Below are positions 16,164-23,465 of a DNA stretch of 31,265 bases, piece after piece; positions within the stretch are counted from its first letter, which is position 1; each line of letters starts with the position of its first letter. The DNA lies in the IMG/VR virus record IMGVR_UViG_3300030451_004253, positions 1-31,265 of that record; one strand, written 5' to 3'. A program made the position numbers and the translations under genes. The notes beneath the pieces were generated by a model. It did no database searches, was not told the origin of the DNA, and saw only the letters and a program-made list of their open reading frames with translations. The DNA is from a virus.

Positions 16164-16274
16164 CTATTTAACCTTAGCCAGATTTATTTTCATGTTCAAT
16201 AGGTAAGCTCTCTCAATCTGTCTTCTCTTCTCCAAGCAGTGTGAACAAAAACATACAATCGTTTTTTGCTCCAT
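16164..16274 (-). CDS. Possible 36-aa cysteine-containing peptide
   Basis: A minus-strand frame beginning MEQKTIVCFCSHC with a basic helical remainder (LEKRRQIERAYLL). The C-x-C-x-x-C cluster could bind a metal. AGGG lies 2 nt before the ATG, a rather short spacing. The frame sits between two minus-strand hairpins, so it could be a self-contained unit. No conservation data are available, and chance occurrence is quite possible. Confidence 0.25.
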   Translation of the reverse strand: MEQKTIVCFCSHCLEKRRQIERAYLLNMKINLAKVK

Positions 16275-16306
16275 AACCCTGCTAAATTGATTAACGGTTG
16301 TAACAG

Positions 16307-16340
16307 AAAAACCTCCCCTTATGTGCAAATCTAGGGAGGT
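16307..16340 (-). terminator. Hairpin with U-tract, minus strand
   Basis: A 7-bp stem ACCTCCC / GGGAGGT (16311-16317 and 16334-16340) with a 16-nt loop. On the minus strand it is followed by five T residues then CTG. Its position downstream of the convergent end at 17029 suits a stop for any minus-strand transcript that reads past it. Confidence 0.45.
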
Positions 16341-16413
16341 TCTGTCTGGGTGGTGGGGACCACTAAGCCAAATGTAGCGGTTATATATAAGATTGTGAAG
16401 AGCGAGTCTAATT

Positions 16414-16599
16414 ATGCGAAAACTAGCTAAGCCTTTTTTACCTATTCTTTATGCTTTTTTGCGTAGTGATGCAGGTAAAAAACTGTTACTTAACCTGTTG
16501 AAAGCAGCGTCAAAACAGACTACAAATACACTTGATGATGAAGCTGTAAACTTCCTTCAATCAAGGTTATACCCAAAATCTAATACGAATTTACAATGA
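16414..16599 (+). CDS. Small basic helical protein
   Basis: A 61-aa protein starting MRKLAKPFLPILYAFLRSD and continuing with a helix (GKKLLLNLLKAASKQ) and a polar tail. The N-terminal half is amphipathic and hydrophobic enough to touch membranes, but is not a clear transmembrane span. The stop overlaps the ATG of the next gene (ATGA at 16596-16599). No family is recognised. It heads a run of three overlapping small plus-strand genes. Confidence 0.55.
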   Translation: MRKLAKPFLPILYAFLRSDAGKKLLLNLLKAASKQTTNTLDDEAVNFLQSRLYPKSNTNLQ

Positions 16600-16760
16600 C
16601 AAGTTACGATCCGAAATGGTTAGAAGAAGACCGTCAAAGAGTCTTAGATATGGAGCGTTGGTACGTCCTTGATGGTCGTCACCTACCTGACAATCCTATG
16701 CACGGTATCTACACTGGGTTAGCAGCCAAAGGTAAAGAATTAGATGGAGAATTTAGATGA
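16596..16760 (+). CDS. Conserved-looking 54-aa protein (WYxLDGR type)
   Basis: A short protein with the sequence pattern YDPKWLEEDRQRVL, then ERWYVLDGRHL, then NPMHGIYTGL. I recall this small-protein pattern (acidic helix, W-Y-x-x-D-G-R, P-M-H-G-x-Y-T-G-L) from marine cyanophages and their hosts, though I cannot search for it. It begins inside the stop of the upstream gene (ATGA) and overlaps the next gene by 17 nt, so it belongs to a coupled set. No cysteines, membrane segment or signal peptide. Function unknown. Confidence 0.65.
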   Translation: MTSYDPKWLEEDRQRVLDMERWYVLDGRHLPDNPMHGIYTGLAAKGKELDGEFR

Positions 16761-17034
16761 GCAGTTTCTTCTGCTAGATCAACTAATGGAACCTCCTACT
16801 GTAGAACAAGAATTAGAGTTAGAGAAAAAGATCTTATGGTTTACAGAAGGAGCGACAAAAGAACAACTAGTAAGACATTGTGAAGCAATAGAAAGACAAC
16901 ACTTTCATCAATCACAATTTATCGCTAATTGTTTGAAAGAAATTGCAAGATGTAAAGCTAAGATTGCTTGCTTAGAAAATCCTGTAAGACAACCTACATT
17001 TAAAAATTGGCTAAGAAAAATATTTAATTTATGA
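16744..17034 (+). CDS. Helical hypothetical protein
   Basis: A 96-aa, mostly alpha-helical protein with leucine/glutamate-rich heptads (DEQFLLLDQLMEPP, VEQELELEKKILW) and a second helix with cysteines and histidines (HCEAIERQHFHQSQF, CLKEIARCKAKIACLE). The basic end is FKNWLRKIFNL. It looks like a coiled-coil protein; the regularly spaced cysteines might bind a metal, but no known motif fits. Its stop overlaps by 6 nt the stop of the convergent zinc-ribbon gene, and no terminator lies between them. Confidence 0.55.
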   Translation: MENLDEQFLLLDQLMEPPTVEQELELEKKILWFTEGATKEQLVRHCEAIERQHFHQSQFIANCLKEIARCKAKIACLENPVRQPTFKNWLRKIFNL

Positions 17035-17244
17035 AGGAACAAACTCCGCATTAGATCCTGTTTTTATCCATTTGATTTCGTTACTATCTACAGCAATTTC
17101 CGGGTACTGAACTGAATACCAACGGTGGTCACACTCTGGACACCTTCTTCGCCGTATTGTTACTCCGTCACTGGCACGTTTAGTGCATACAACCCTAGTC
17201 CTAACGTGAGCGCACTTAGGACACGCTGCGTAAGTTTGATTCAT
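17029..17244 (-). CDS. Small zinc-ribbon protein
   Basis: A 71-aa protein with two CxxC knuckles: CPKC at residues 8-11 and CPEC at 35-38, separated by a basic stretch (RTRVVCTKRASDGVTIRRRR). This is the arrangement of the zinc ribbon at the N-terminus of the NrdR repressor and of related phage zinc-ribbon proteins. The NrdR ATP-cone is missing, so it is not a full NrdR. It probably binds nucleic acid or a protein partner of the replication set. It is the last gene of the long minus-strand replication operon. Confidence 0.65.
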   Translation of the reverse strand: MNQTYAACPKCAHVRTRVVCTKRASDGVTIRRRRCPECDHRWYSVQYPEIAVDSNEIKWIKTGSNAEFVPS

Positions 17245-17250
17245 TTTTAC

Positions 17251-17472
17251 TTACGGAGCAGGAGTGAGTATGTGTTGTGCGTGTTCTGACTGCCTACCAT
17301 CAGGCCATTTAACCCCGTAGTAGTAACAGATCCTATTTCTCTTATTGTGCTTTTCTATAACTTTGATAATAGTTCCGATAGCAGGTTCTATTTTCAGAAA
17401 TACTCCTGTGTTTCTTTTCTTGTTTACTTGATCATTAATCTTATATTTAGGAGATGCTGTCGTGTTGGTCAT
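17251..17472 (-). CDS. Small SH3-like hypothetical protein
   Basis: A 73-aa basic protein with a likely small beta-barrel: PKYKINDQVNKK, GTIIKVIEKHNKR and YYYGVKWPDGRQSE. The pattern (NDQV turn, GxIxxV strand, YxVxWxDG) is that of SH3-like or KOW-like proteins that bind proteins or nucleic acid. The end, HAQHILTPAP, is short and flexible. It starts by overlapping the upstream gene by 4 nt and lies 6 nt before the zinc-ribbon gene. The fold call is inference. Confidence 0.55.
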   Translation of the reverse strand: MTNTTASPKYKINDQVNKKRNTGVFLKIEPAIGTIIKVIEKHNKRNRICYYYGVKWPDGRQSEHAQHILTPAP

Positions 17473-17657
17473 AATTCTTTTTTCCAGAGTATTGAAGCGT
17501 TAGGGTTATTAAGTTTAGCTTTCTTATGTGCCTCTTCCTTTGAATACCCCCAATAGTTCATATTTCTACCTTGTCTTTTAGGCTCACAAACCCAAAATTG
17601 GTGAAGCTTTGCTACTGGTGGGACATTTTCTGCTGTAACAGAGGTGAAGTAAGTCAT
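17469..17657 (-). CDS. Small hypothetical protein
   Basis: A 62-aa protein: MTYFTSVTAENVPPVAKL, then HQFWVCEPKRQGR and a helix rich in lysine and alanine (YSKEEAHKKAKLNNP). It has no recognised domain. It is coupled to the genes on both sides by 4-nt overlaps, at 17654-17657 upstream and 17469-17472 downstream. That packing is the best evidence that it is real. A nucleic acid- or protein-binding role would fit its charge and position in the replication operon. Confidence 0.55.
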   Translation of the reverse strand: MTYFTSVTAENVPPVAKLHQFWVCEPKRQGRNMNYWGYSKEEAHKKAKLNNPNASILWKKEL

Positions 17658-17926
17658 TGTGTAGGTTTTTCTGAAGGTTTATCGGGAGCACTGGAACGTC
17701 CTTCGACTCTCTTTCTCACAGATTCTCTCCATACAACTTGATCTTTAGCTTCGGCTTCTTTATACACAGAACTAGGAAGGATACTTTCTAAGGAGTTGTA
17801 AATAGTTTTCCTTATCCAGGCAGTCGGTCTAATTCCCTCTTTCTGAGCTTCTGCTTCTACTAACTTGGCCCTATTAGGGTCTAGTAGTAGCTGCATATAA
17901 GTTTTGTTTCCGTGCTTCAGAGCCAT
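17654..17926 (-). CDS. Possible ribbon-helix-helix DNA-binding protein
   Basis: A 90-aa protein. The N-terminus has a short strand (KTYMQLLLDPN) followed by two helices (RAKLVEAEAQKEG and RPTAWIRKTIYNSLE), the order expected of ribbon-helix-helix proteins. A charged helix follows (VVWRESVRKRVEGR), then a polar, proline-rich tail (APDKPSEKPTQ). I infer a small regulator or DNA-binding accessory protein of the replication operon; helix boundaries are by eye. A possible TACAAC -10 lies just upstream, at 17941-17946 on the minus strand, so some transcripts may begin here. Confidence 0.55.
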   Translation of the reverse strand: MALKHGNKTYMQLLLDPNRAKLVEAEAQKEGIRPTAWIRKTIYNSLESILPSSVYKEAEAKDQVVWRESVRKRVEGRSSAPDKPSEKPTQ

Positions 17927-17951
17927 TGATAAATGTAACCGTTGTACTACT

Positions 17952-18161
17952 CTACCACGAAATCGGTCTATCGACTTTTCTTAGGTAGGATTCTCTGTGA
18001 GCTTCTCTGGATAATCTTCTTTGTTTCTTAGAACCTGCTCTAACTTCCCTTGCTCCTTCTAGAAAGTCGGCGGCTCTTTGAAGATCACTCGTCTGAGCTT
18101 TGATTATCTCTTTGTTCAGACGTTCCATCACTATCAGTCGGGCACTCTTCTCGGTAGGCAT
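17952..18161 (-). CDS. Small basic helical protein
   Basis: A 69-aa, arginine-rich protein (SARLIVMERLNKEIIKAQ, FLEGAREVRAGSKKQRR) likely to be all helical. The start at 18161 lies inside the preceding gene (77-nt overlap). An internal ATG at 18128 would shorten the overlap to 44 nt and still keep the conserved-looking helices. No family is recognised. The basic, helical character would suit a DNA-associated protein downstream of the polymerase. Confidence 0.5.
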   Translation of the reverse strand: MPTEKSARLIVMERLNKEIIKAQTSDLQRAADFLEGAREVRAGSKKQRRLSREAHRESYLRKVDRPISW

Positions 18162-18276
18162 CGACCATTACTTCAGCAAGACTGCTGTAGTATCCTACTC
18201 GCTTTTCATTGCTTTTGGTTTTGTAATACCAACCAAAATGATTCTTAGCTACTTGTATCAATGTACTTCCTCCCAT
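18085..18276 (-). CDS. Small hypothetical protein after the polymerase gene
   Basis: A 63-aa protein starting MGGSTLIQVAKNHFGWYYK, with a compact aromatic segment (RVGYYSSLAEVMVDAYREE) and an acidic, disordered tail (SDGTSEQRDNQSSDE). Its start overlaps the 3' end of the polymerase gene by 19 nt, which indicates coupled translation. The pattern W-Y-Y-K then V-G-Y-Y-x-S-L-x-E-V recalls small AP2-like or integrase N-terminal-like beta-beta-helix domains, but I would not assign it. Function unknown. Confidence 0.55.
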   Translation of the reverse strand: MGGSTLIQVAKNHFGWYYKTKSNEKRVGYYSSLAEVMVDAYREECPTDSDGTSEQRDNQSSDE

Positions 18277-20093
18277 GTGTTCCCTACCTTTACTTCAGCT
18301 AGAGAAGGTACATCTTTCAGCCATAAGGCTTCAGCACTTTCCATGATCCCCTTTAAAAGTTTTGCCCATTCATCAGCGTACTCTTCTTTAACTAAAAGAA
18401 GTATCTCATCGTGAACAGCAGCAGCAATCTTCACAACATCTTCACCAGCTTTATGAACTTCAGGCCATATATTACCTAGAGCACACTTAAGTATCGCTGC
18501 CCCCGCACCTTGTATTGGTGTATTACACCTGACAGTAACCCTGTTCAAATCTCCCTTTAAGTATCTACGCATATTAGTTACAGGAACTCGTATTTCAGGC
18601 CATTCATCATCTTCCGTGGAACGTGCTTCCTCTTGGTTTTCTCTCTGCCACTCTTTAATACCGAAATATGTATTCAACCATCCATCTCTAACAGTCTTTG
18701 CCTGTTCCTGTGACATAAGAACACCTTGAGCACCAGCGTAGTTTCTTAATCCTTCTACACCTGCCCCATAAAGCAATCCAAAGTTAGCGGATTTTGCTAT
18801 CTGTCTATCGCATCCCATCTTTTCGGCTGTGTAATCATGTAAGTCTGCACCCTCTTTAAACGCTTGAATCATATTCATATCGTTAGCTAGAGCAGCAGCT
18901 AATCGTAATTCCATTTGACTGAAGTCTGCATCTACTATTTTCCAGCCTTTAGGAGCTTCAACACAACTTCTAAACTCTTTATCTCTAGGTATCTGCTGAT
19001 TATTAGGTTTAAGAGAACTCATTCTCCCTGTTTCTGCACCTAACTGCATATATGAAGCACGGACAAATCCATCATCAGCCATCTTTTCCTGAATACTTTG
19101 TGCCATCTGTCTTCTCTTCTCTTTTTTCTTCCATTCAACTAATGTCTGGATCGTTTCGGAATCCGCAGCAGCCCTTCTAAGTGCTTCCTTACCTACACTG
19201 GCCTTACCGTTATTATCTGTTGGAGTGTAACCGAGTATAAGTGTTAGTTTGTCTAGTAATTGCTTAGAACTTTTTATATTAAAGCCAGCATACTTTTTAG
19301 TACCTAAACGAATAGCACCTGTATCTTTCGGTCTTAAATTAAAACTACCATCTTCATCTCTAGGAAGCTTTTCTCCTTCAGGTAACGCATTATCTAACTC
19401 TCTTATAAACTCATCTCCCATTTGTTGAACATCAAAAGCTTTATCTTCTTTATACTTTTGAAGAGCCTCTGCGTTCCACGGTAAACCTACCCTCCACATC
19501 TGAGCCATAGCAGGTAAAGCTTGGCATTCTAGTGTATAACTAGCTTTTAGGTTCGCTTTGCATATCTTCTGATCTAATACTTGATCTAACTCAAGTAACA
19601 CTTCTACATCCGTAGCTGCATACTCTAGTTGTTCCTTAGATAACTTAGGTTTAGACCAATCAGATCTCTGTTGTTCTTTAGGTAATTCAACAGATAAATG
19701 TTTATTAGCTAAAGCATCTAAAGAGTGCTTGGCGTGAGGTACACCGTTATATAAAAGTTTGTTAGCTATAAAAGAGCACCTAACATTTCCTCTTACATAT
19801 ATTCCCTGTTCTTGTAACCAACCTAAATCAAATACAGCATTATGGGCTAACCAAAAGCGACACCCATTGTTGAAGAATTTATCTAGCTGATCCCAATCTT
19901 TTTCTTCTAAATCAAAACAATCAATAACAACGATTGTTTTAGCTGTATAGGAACCTAACTGAATCAGCCTTAAACCACCTTTCTTCGGTTGTAACTGGGT
20001 CGTCTCAGTATCGAAGCAAATACTACTGCAAGTATTTAAGCGGTGAAGATGCTCTATCCCATAAAAGACAGAGTAATTTTGGAATGAGGTCAT
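18258..20093 (-). CDS. polA: DNA polymerase I-like (family A) with 3'-5' exonuclease
   Basis: A 611-aa replicative DNA polymerase of family A, without a 5'-3' exonuclease domain. Proofreading site: D28 and E30 in FDTET (Exo I), HNAVFD with D89 (Exo II), Y158 and D162 in YAATD (Exo III). Polymerase site: motif A at D390 (DADFSQMELR), motif B helix with R430, K434, F438 and Y442-G443 (RQIAKSANFGLLYG), motif C at H561-D562-E563. All catalytic residues are present, so it should be active. The residue matching E. coli F762 is phenylalanine (F438). In the phage literature, Phe or Tyr here is associated with virulent phages and Leu with temperate ones. It lies downstream of the helicase-primase gene in one operon. 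A possible own promoter lies just upstream. Confidence 0.95.
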   Translation of the reverse strand: MTSFQNYSVFYGIEHLHRLNTCSSICFDTETTQLQPKKGGLRLIQLGSYTAKTIVVIDCFDLEEKDWDQLDKFFNNGCRFWLAHNAVFDLGWLQEQGIYVRGNVRCSFIANKLLYNGVPHAKHSLDALANKHLSVELPKEQQRSDWSKPKLSKEQLEYAATDVEVLLELDQVLDQKICKANLKASYTLECQALPAMAQMWRVGLPWNAEALQKYKEDKAFDVQQMGDEFIRELDNALPEGEKLPRDEDGSFNLRPKDTGAIRLGTKKYAGFNIKSSKQLLDKLTLILGYTPTDNNGKASVGKEALRRAAADSETIQTLVEWKKKEKRRQMAQSIQEKMADDGFVRASYMQLGAETGRMSSLKPNNQQIPRDKEFRSCVEAPKGWKIVDADFSQMELRLAAALANDMNMIQAFKEGADLHDYTAEKMGCDRQIAKSANFGLLYGAGVEGLRNYAGAQGVLMSQEQAKTVRDGWLNTYFGIKEWQRENQEEARSTEDDEWPEIRVPVTNMRRYLKGDLNRVTVRCNTPIQGAGAAILKCALGNIWPEVHKAGEDVVKIAAAVHDEILLLVKEEYADEWAKLLKGIMESAEALWLKDVPSLAEVKVGNTWEEVH

Positions 20094-20118
20094 GGATTAA
20101 CCTAATGCTTACTCTATT

Positions 20119-20129
20119 AATGTAGCACA
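20119..20129 (-). promoter_or_regulatory. Possible extended -10 promoter before the polymerase gene
   Basis: Minus strand TGTGCTACATT then AATAGAG, in the 36-nt gap before the polymerase start at 20093. It matches the TG-C-TACNNT element seen at 23460 and 28039. No good -35 is visible at 16-17 nt. Confidence 0.35.
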
Positions 20130-20387
20130 CTAATGTATTTTAGACCATTTTTTAATCTTTTTTCGCACTAATTTCTTATCTAATCTAGTCATAAGGCAAA
20201 CCTCAAGACCACTTTCCAAAGCACTTTCTATATGGCAGTTGCAATAAACATCGTTCCAGTAATGAATCTGCTCGACCCCATTAACTTTCCCGTCTTCCCC
20301 AACGCTTGTGTATCTAACAGAGGCTAGTGGTCCGTCTTCTCCATAATCAAATGTATAAGCGCAGATGCGTAAGGAAGGATCACTCAT
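20130..20387 (-). CDS. Small hypothetical protein
   Basis: An 85-aa protein. A beta-rich first half contains RICAYTFDYGEDGPLASVR, then VNGVEQIHYWNDVYCNCHIE with three cysteines in the protein overall clustered here and in LEVCLMTRL. The C-terminus is very basic (KKLVRKKIKKWSK). It overlaps the upstream gene by 8 nt. No known domain. Its place between the helicase-primase and polymerase genes points to replication or a linked control role, but nothing in the sequence shows which. Confidence 0.5.
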   Translation of the reverse strand: MSDPSLRICAYTFDYGEDGPLASVRYTSVGEDGKVNGVEQIHYWNDVYCNCHIESALESGLEVCLMTRLDKKLVRKKIKKWSKIH

Positions 20388-20847
20388 AGGAACCCCTTAA
20401 CTCTTTTGGAACGTAGTATCTATTTTGCTCCAACCATAGTTTCAAAATAAACGGAGGGTAAGTGAAAACAGTACCGTAAGTTTTATCAAAAGCAGAACCT
20501 CTCTCTACTTTGTATTTCCTACATAGGTTAGAGAGTTCCTTACCTATCTCTCCTTTACGAGGTACATCCCAGTTTGCTCCTGTAATATTCTGTAAAGCTC
20601 TAACTGTCATATATTCTGTTATTTTCTCTTTTTCAACTAAGCGAGCTACCTGTAATTCAGTTTTCTGTTGTCTATCGTCTAAATCATTTATTTTACCTTC
20701 ATGCAGTAAAGCACTTTCAGTTAATACTGGTATTGACTGAGCAAGTATATGTGAAAGCTTCTGTAACCTAGAAGCATTGCTCTGTGGTCTTTCAGTAAGA
20801 CCACCAGATTCTTCTGACATAAAGTAGTCCGTGTGTGTGTTATTCAT
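20380..20847 (-). CDS. Hypothetical protein with coiled coil and DNA-binding-like C-terminus
   Basis: A 155-aa protein. Residues 1-25 are polar. Residues 26-75 form heptad-rich helices (ASRLQKLSHILAQ, DDRQQKTELQVARL). The C-terminal half (EYMTVRALQNITG, GEIGKELSNLCRKY, KTYGTVFTYPPFIL, WLEQNRYYVP) looks like a winged-helix or Rha/KilA-type antirepressor C-terminal domain (helix-turn-helix followed by a YP-containing wing). I infer a coiled-coil DNA-binding protein, possibly working with the upstream helicase-primase. It starts 15 nt after the helicase-primase stop. Confidence in coding is good, in function low. Confidence 0.6.
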   Translation of the reverse strand: MNNTHTDYFMSEESGGLTERPQSNASRLQKLSHILAQSIPVLTESALLHEGKINDLDDRQQKTELQVARLVEKEKITEYMTVRALQNITGANWDVPRKGEIGKELSNLCRKYKVERGSAFDKTYGTVFTYPPFILKLWLEQNRYYVPKELRGSYE

Positions 20848-20862
20848 TGTAATACTCTATCG

Positions 20863-23355
20863 CTATATATCTATAATTTGATCTTTTACAACCATATCTA
20901 AGACTTCTTTAGGCTCTACTTTCCACATCTCCCATTCATCAACCCCCTGTGCCTTAGATTCTGTGTCGAAACTCTTATCCGTTCCAGTGGAAGGATTTTC
21001 AACGACAATCGGTTTTGTCGAAACCTCTTTTTTGTCGAAACCTGTTTTTACCTTGGGGGTTTTGACAAAAGTAGGGTTTTGACAATTTGAATTGTCGTTG
21101 AAAGTCGTTCCAGTATCTATATTTTTTAGTTTCGACACACTTTCTGACCCACCCTTAGAATAAGTACCTTTTTTCACTGGAACGCTAAGAGCTTTGTAGT
21201 ACTTCGCAGGTCTTCCTCCTCTTTTCCCTTTTATTTTTGGACCGTCCACTTCTTCTACTAATTTTTGGGCCTTTAATCTTTCTATTGCGTACTTAATTGC
21301 TCTCTCGCTATGTTTTCCTCCTATATCTATTTGGGTTAGTTTCTTATTAGTCCAAGATTTACCACTGTCTCTCATAACTTTTAGTAAAGCTCTGGAGAAA
21401 GCGTTAGGACAATCAAATTGAAGACCTTCTTCTGCTTCTGGGTAACTGGATATTTTATATGTGTAGTCCAGTTTCAGGTTAAATAACATTTTCACATCTG
21501 ATCTATCATCCCTAGATTTTCTTACTTGCACGGAACGTGTATTACCTCCTATAAGTACACCTCTACTACGCACTTCTCCTATCTCTACCTCATCCATTTT
21601 TCTCATATTCCAACTCTCATCAACAGCATTCTTAATAGCTGTAGTACCTCTTTCTGAACCATCCTTGTTGTTATGATGGATAACAATTAAAGAACAGGGG
21701 TGGAATCCATTTTCACTCCCGTTCCTTCTAACAAGTTTTTTGAGAGGGAAAGCATATTCCCTAGCATTTTCACTATAAGGAGTGCTGTTATTGCAACCGT
21801 CTAAGCTATCTATAATTACAAGATCATACTTATATTTATTTTGTCTCTTACTGAATCTTGTGTACCACTGTATGTCCCACTCTTCCTCTACGTGAACATT
21901 TCTCGTATTTTTTATACCTATCTGATCAAATTGTCTTTTTACAACCCTTTCATTTTGATCACCGTTAAGCCATAAGACCTTACCTTTTGGAACTTGTACC
22001 GTATCTCCATAAACTTCAAAAGGAATACCATCCACTATGTGCTTAACAATAGTCATACACATAGCTGTTTTACCTGTTCCACCATCAGCGTGTACTAAGA
22101 GTGTCCAAGGTTTAGGAAGTAGGCCAGGTATCGTGTACTCAAGAGGGCTATCATCTAGATCATCTATACATTTAACCTTGTTACTTTTAGTCCTTTCAAA
22201 CATTTCATGGGCCTCTGCCAGTTCTTCTATATCAGCAGCACTTCTATGTTTACTTTCAATGGCTAATTTATGTAGTGCCTGTGTTCTATAAGCAGGATTC
22301 TCATTTACTGGATCGTTATCTATCTCTATATAACTTTTAATAACATCCGGACCATCAGGAATCTCTTCCTTAAATTTAAGAGGAATAGCAGAAACTTCCT
22401 CTACTAATTTATCTAAACCGTTCTGCTTTAATCTCTTTCTATCTGGGTCTTTTTCATCCGCAAGTCTTATCAAACTACCCATATTTAATCTAGTTCCATC
22501 GTTCCTCCATGTCCTATACCATCTGTCAGCACAAGGATCTTCCCCGTTTTCCCATATATATTTATAATCTGGATCGTTCTTAGACCACTCCCTCCAAAGA
22601 TCTAAACCTTCGTTTCCGTTTAACTCATTATTAATCATCGCCCCTATCTCCCACCAATAATCTTCTTGCTCTGGTCCCTTATATCCAATAACACTTAAAC
22701 AACTAGATATAATTGCAATCTTTTCCTCTTTACTTCTCTTAGACCACCTGTTATCTACATACTTAACATCAACCTCAGTATGTTTCTTCCTGTATTGCTC
22801 TTTCATACGAGCAATCAACCAATCAGGAGCAACTGGAACGTTATTTAAGTCTCCCTTAATTTCGTAACTACCTTCTCCTGAGTAGTAGTCACCAGCAATA
22901 ACACCCTGACCACCCCATAAAACTTCCCAACCTTCATTCTCCGCAGCAGTATGACTAAGAGATTCGACCTCTAACCAATGTTCCTCTGGAACGGTGAATA
23001 AGTATTTAGCAGCGTTTTTCTTAGGTGACGTAACAACAGGAGCCTGATCTAAATCTTTACCCCACTTCTTCTTTATCGCACCTAAGTTTCTATCAACATC
23101 AAAAATTACTAATCCGTCTGACTTAACTCCAGTAAATACACCAATAGCTTTAAACTTCTCTGGCTCTTTTTCAATCATTAATGCAGACTCTTCTACATTA
23201 AGGTTCAATTTCCAAGCCTTGCCTAAAGGTGACTTACCACCAGCAAAAGTATCTGGATCGTTTTCATGCTTCTTAGGTAGTAGAACACCCTTCGCATATA
23301 TCGGACAAGTAGACCAATTTAACGGAATATTAGGGATGAAATTTGTACTACTCAT
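20863..23355 (-). CDS. Primase-polymerase / helicase fusion
   Basis: An 830-aa replication protein with ordered domains. Residues 1-185 look like an archaeo-eukaryotic-type primase-polymerase: the acidic pair D86-V-D88 (IFDVDR), then SPKKNAAKYLF, then GGQGVIAGDYYSGEGSY. Residues 210-300 resemble a PriCT-2-type domain (YWWEIGAMINNEL, LWREWSKND). Residues 405-610 are a RecA/RepA-type helicase: Walker A ADGGTGKTA (K429), Walker B DLVIIDSLDG (D516) and a IVIHHNNK motif (H560-H561). Residues 655-722 form a winged helix (SWTNKKLTQIDIGGKHSE). A disordered tail of about 100 residues follows. The fusion primes and unwinds DNA for the phage polymerase two genes downstream. ATG at 23355 lies only 6 nt from a minus-strand TATAGT, so the message may be nearly leaderless. 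Confidence 0.88.
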   Translation of the reverse strand: MSSTNFIPNIPLNWSTCPIYAKGVLLPKKHENDPDTFAGGKSPLGKAWKLNLNVEESALMIEKEPEKFKAIGVFTGVKSDGLVIFDVDRNLGAIKKKWGKDLDQAPVVTSPKKNAAKYLFTVPEEHWLEVESLSHTAAENEGWEVLWGGQGVIAGDYYSGEGSYEIKGDLNNVPVAPDWLIARMKEQYRKKHTEVDVKYVDNRWSKRSKEEKIAIISSCLSVIGYKGPEQEDYWWEIGAMINNELNGNEGLDLWREWSKNDPDYKYIWENGEDPCADRWYRTWRNDGTRLNMGSLIRLADEKDPDRKRLKQNGLDKLVEEVSAIPLKFKEEIPDGPDVIKSYIEIDNDPVNENPAYRTQALHKLAIESKHRSAADIEELAEAHEMFERTKSNKVKCIDDLDDSPLEYTIPGLLPKPWTLLVHADGGTGKTAMCMTIVKHIVDGIPFEVYGDTVQVPKGKVLWLNGDQNERVVKRQFDQIGIKNTRNVHVEEEWDIQWYTRFSKRQNKYKYDLVIIDSLDGCNNSTPYSENAREYAFPLKKLVRRNGSENGFHPCSLIVIHHNNKDGSERGTTAIKNAVDESWNMRKMDEVEIGEVRSRGVLIGGNTRSVQVRKSRDDRSDVKMLFNLKLDYTYKISSYPEAEEGLQFDCPNAFSRALLKVMRDSGKSWTNKKLTQIDIGGKHSERAIKYAIERLKAQKLVEEVDGPKIKGKRGGRPAKYYKALSVPVKKGTYSKGGSESVSKLKNIDTGTTFNDNSNCQNPTFVKTPKVKTGFDKKEVSTKPIVVENPSTGTDKSFDTESKAQGVDEWEMWKVEPKEVLDMVVKDQIIDI
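20965..21136. repeat. Iteron-like repeats and palindrome, possible origin
   Basis: Inside the 3' end of the helicase-primase gene the word GTCGAAAC occurs three times on the plus strand (20965-20972, 21017-21024, 21034-21041) and once inverted (21129-21136). TTTTGACA occurs twice (21060, 21077). A 16-bp palindrome GACAATT-TG-AATTGTC sits at 21081-21096. The GTCGAAAC copies fall in different reading frames of the gene, which points to constraint on the DNA. Origin function is inference from the analogy with origins inside replication genes such as lambda O. Confidence 0.5.
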
Positions 23356-23387
23356 GTGCTACTATACCTTTGTAAAGTTTAATTTTT

Positions 23388-23424
23388 AACCCTGTCAGGT
23401 ATAGCCAACCTGAGAGGGTTTTTT
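23388..23424 (+). terminator. Plus-strand terminator in the divergent region
   Basis: Stem AACCCT-G-TCAGGT / ACCTGA-G-AGGGTT with one G-G mismatch, a 7-nt loop, then TTTTTT. It lies between the divergent starts at 23355 and 23501, before the SSB promoter, so it would stop antisense read-in to the SSB gene or end a very short leader RNA. Confidence 0.75.
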
Positions 23425-23436
23425 CATTCTAACCCA

Positions 23437-23465
23437 TAGACAAACAAATGTCCATGTGCTACTGT
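23437..23465 (+). promoter_or_regulatory. Promoter of the SSB-like gene
   Basis: TAGACA (23437-23442), a 17-nt spacer, then extended -10 TGC-TACTGT (23460-23465). The expected start of transcription is near 23472, leaving a leader of about 30 nt. CATGTGCTACT at 23453 is an exact copy of the 11-mer at 23353, 100 nt upstream. Confidence 0.6.

Larger units (their letters stand above)
16120..16413. other. Stretch without a firm gene, with hairpins on the minus strand
   Basis: About 290 nt between the small membrane-protein genes and the 61-aa gene at 16414. It holds one minus-strand hairpin with U-tract (16307-16340) and a possible 36-aa minus-strand frame (16164-16274). I see no tRNA fold. A small regulatory RNA read on the minus strand and bounded by the two hairpins is possible but unsupported by a clear promoter. 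Confidence 0.4.

Noticed and set aside
18100-18414. 104-aa plus-strand frame opposite the polymerase 3' end
   Set aside because: It is antisense to the catalytic end of the polymerase and rich in serine and phenylalanine, as expected from complementing A-rich coding sequence.
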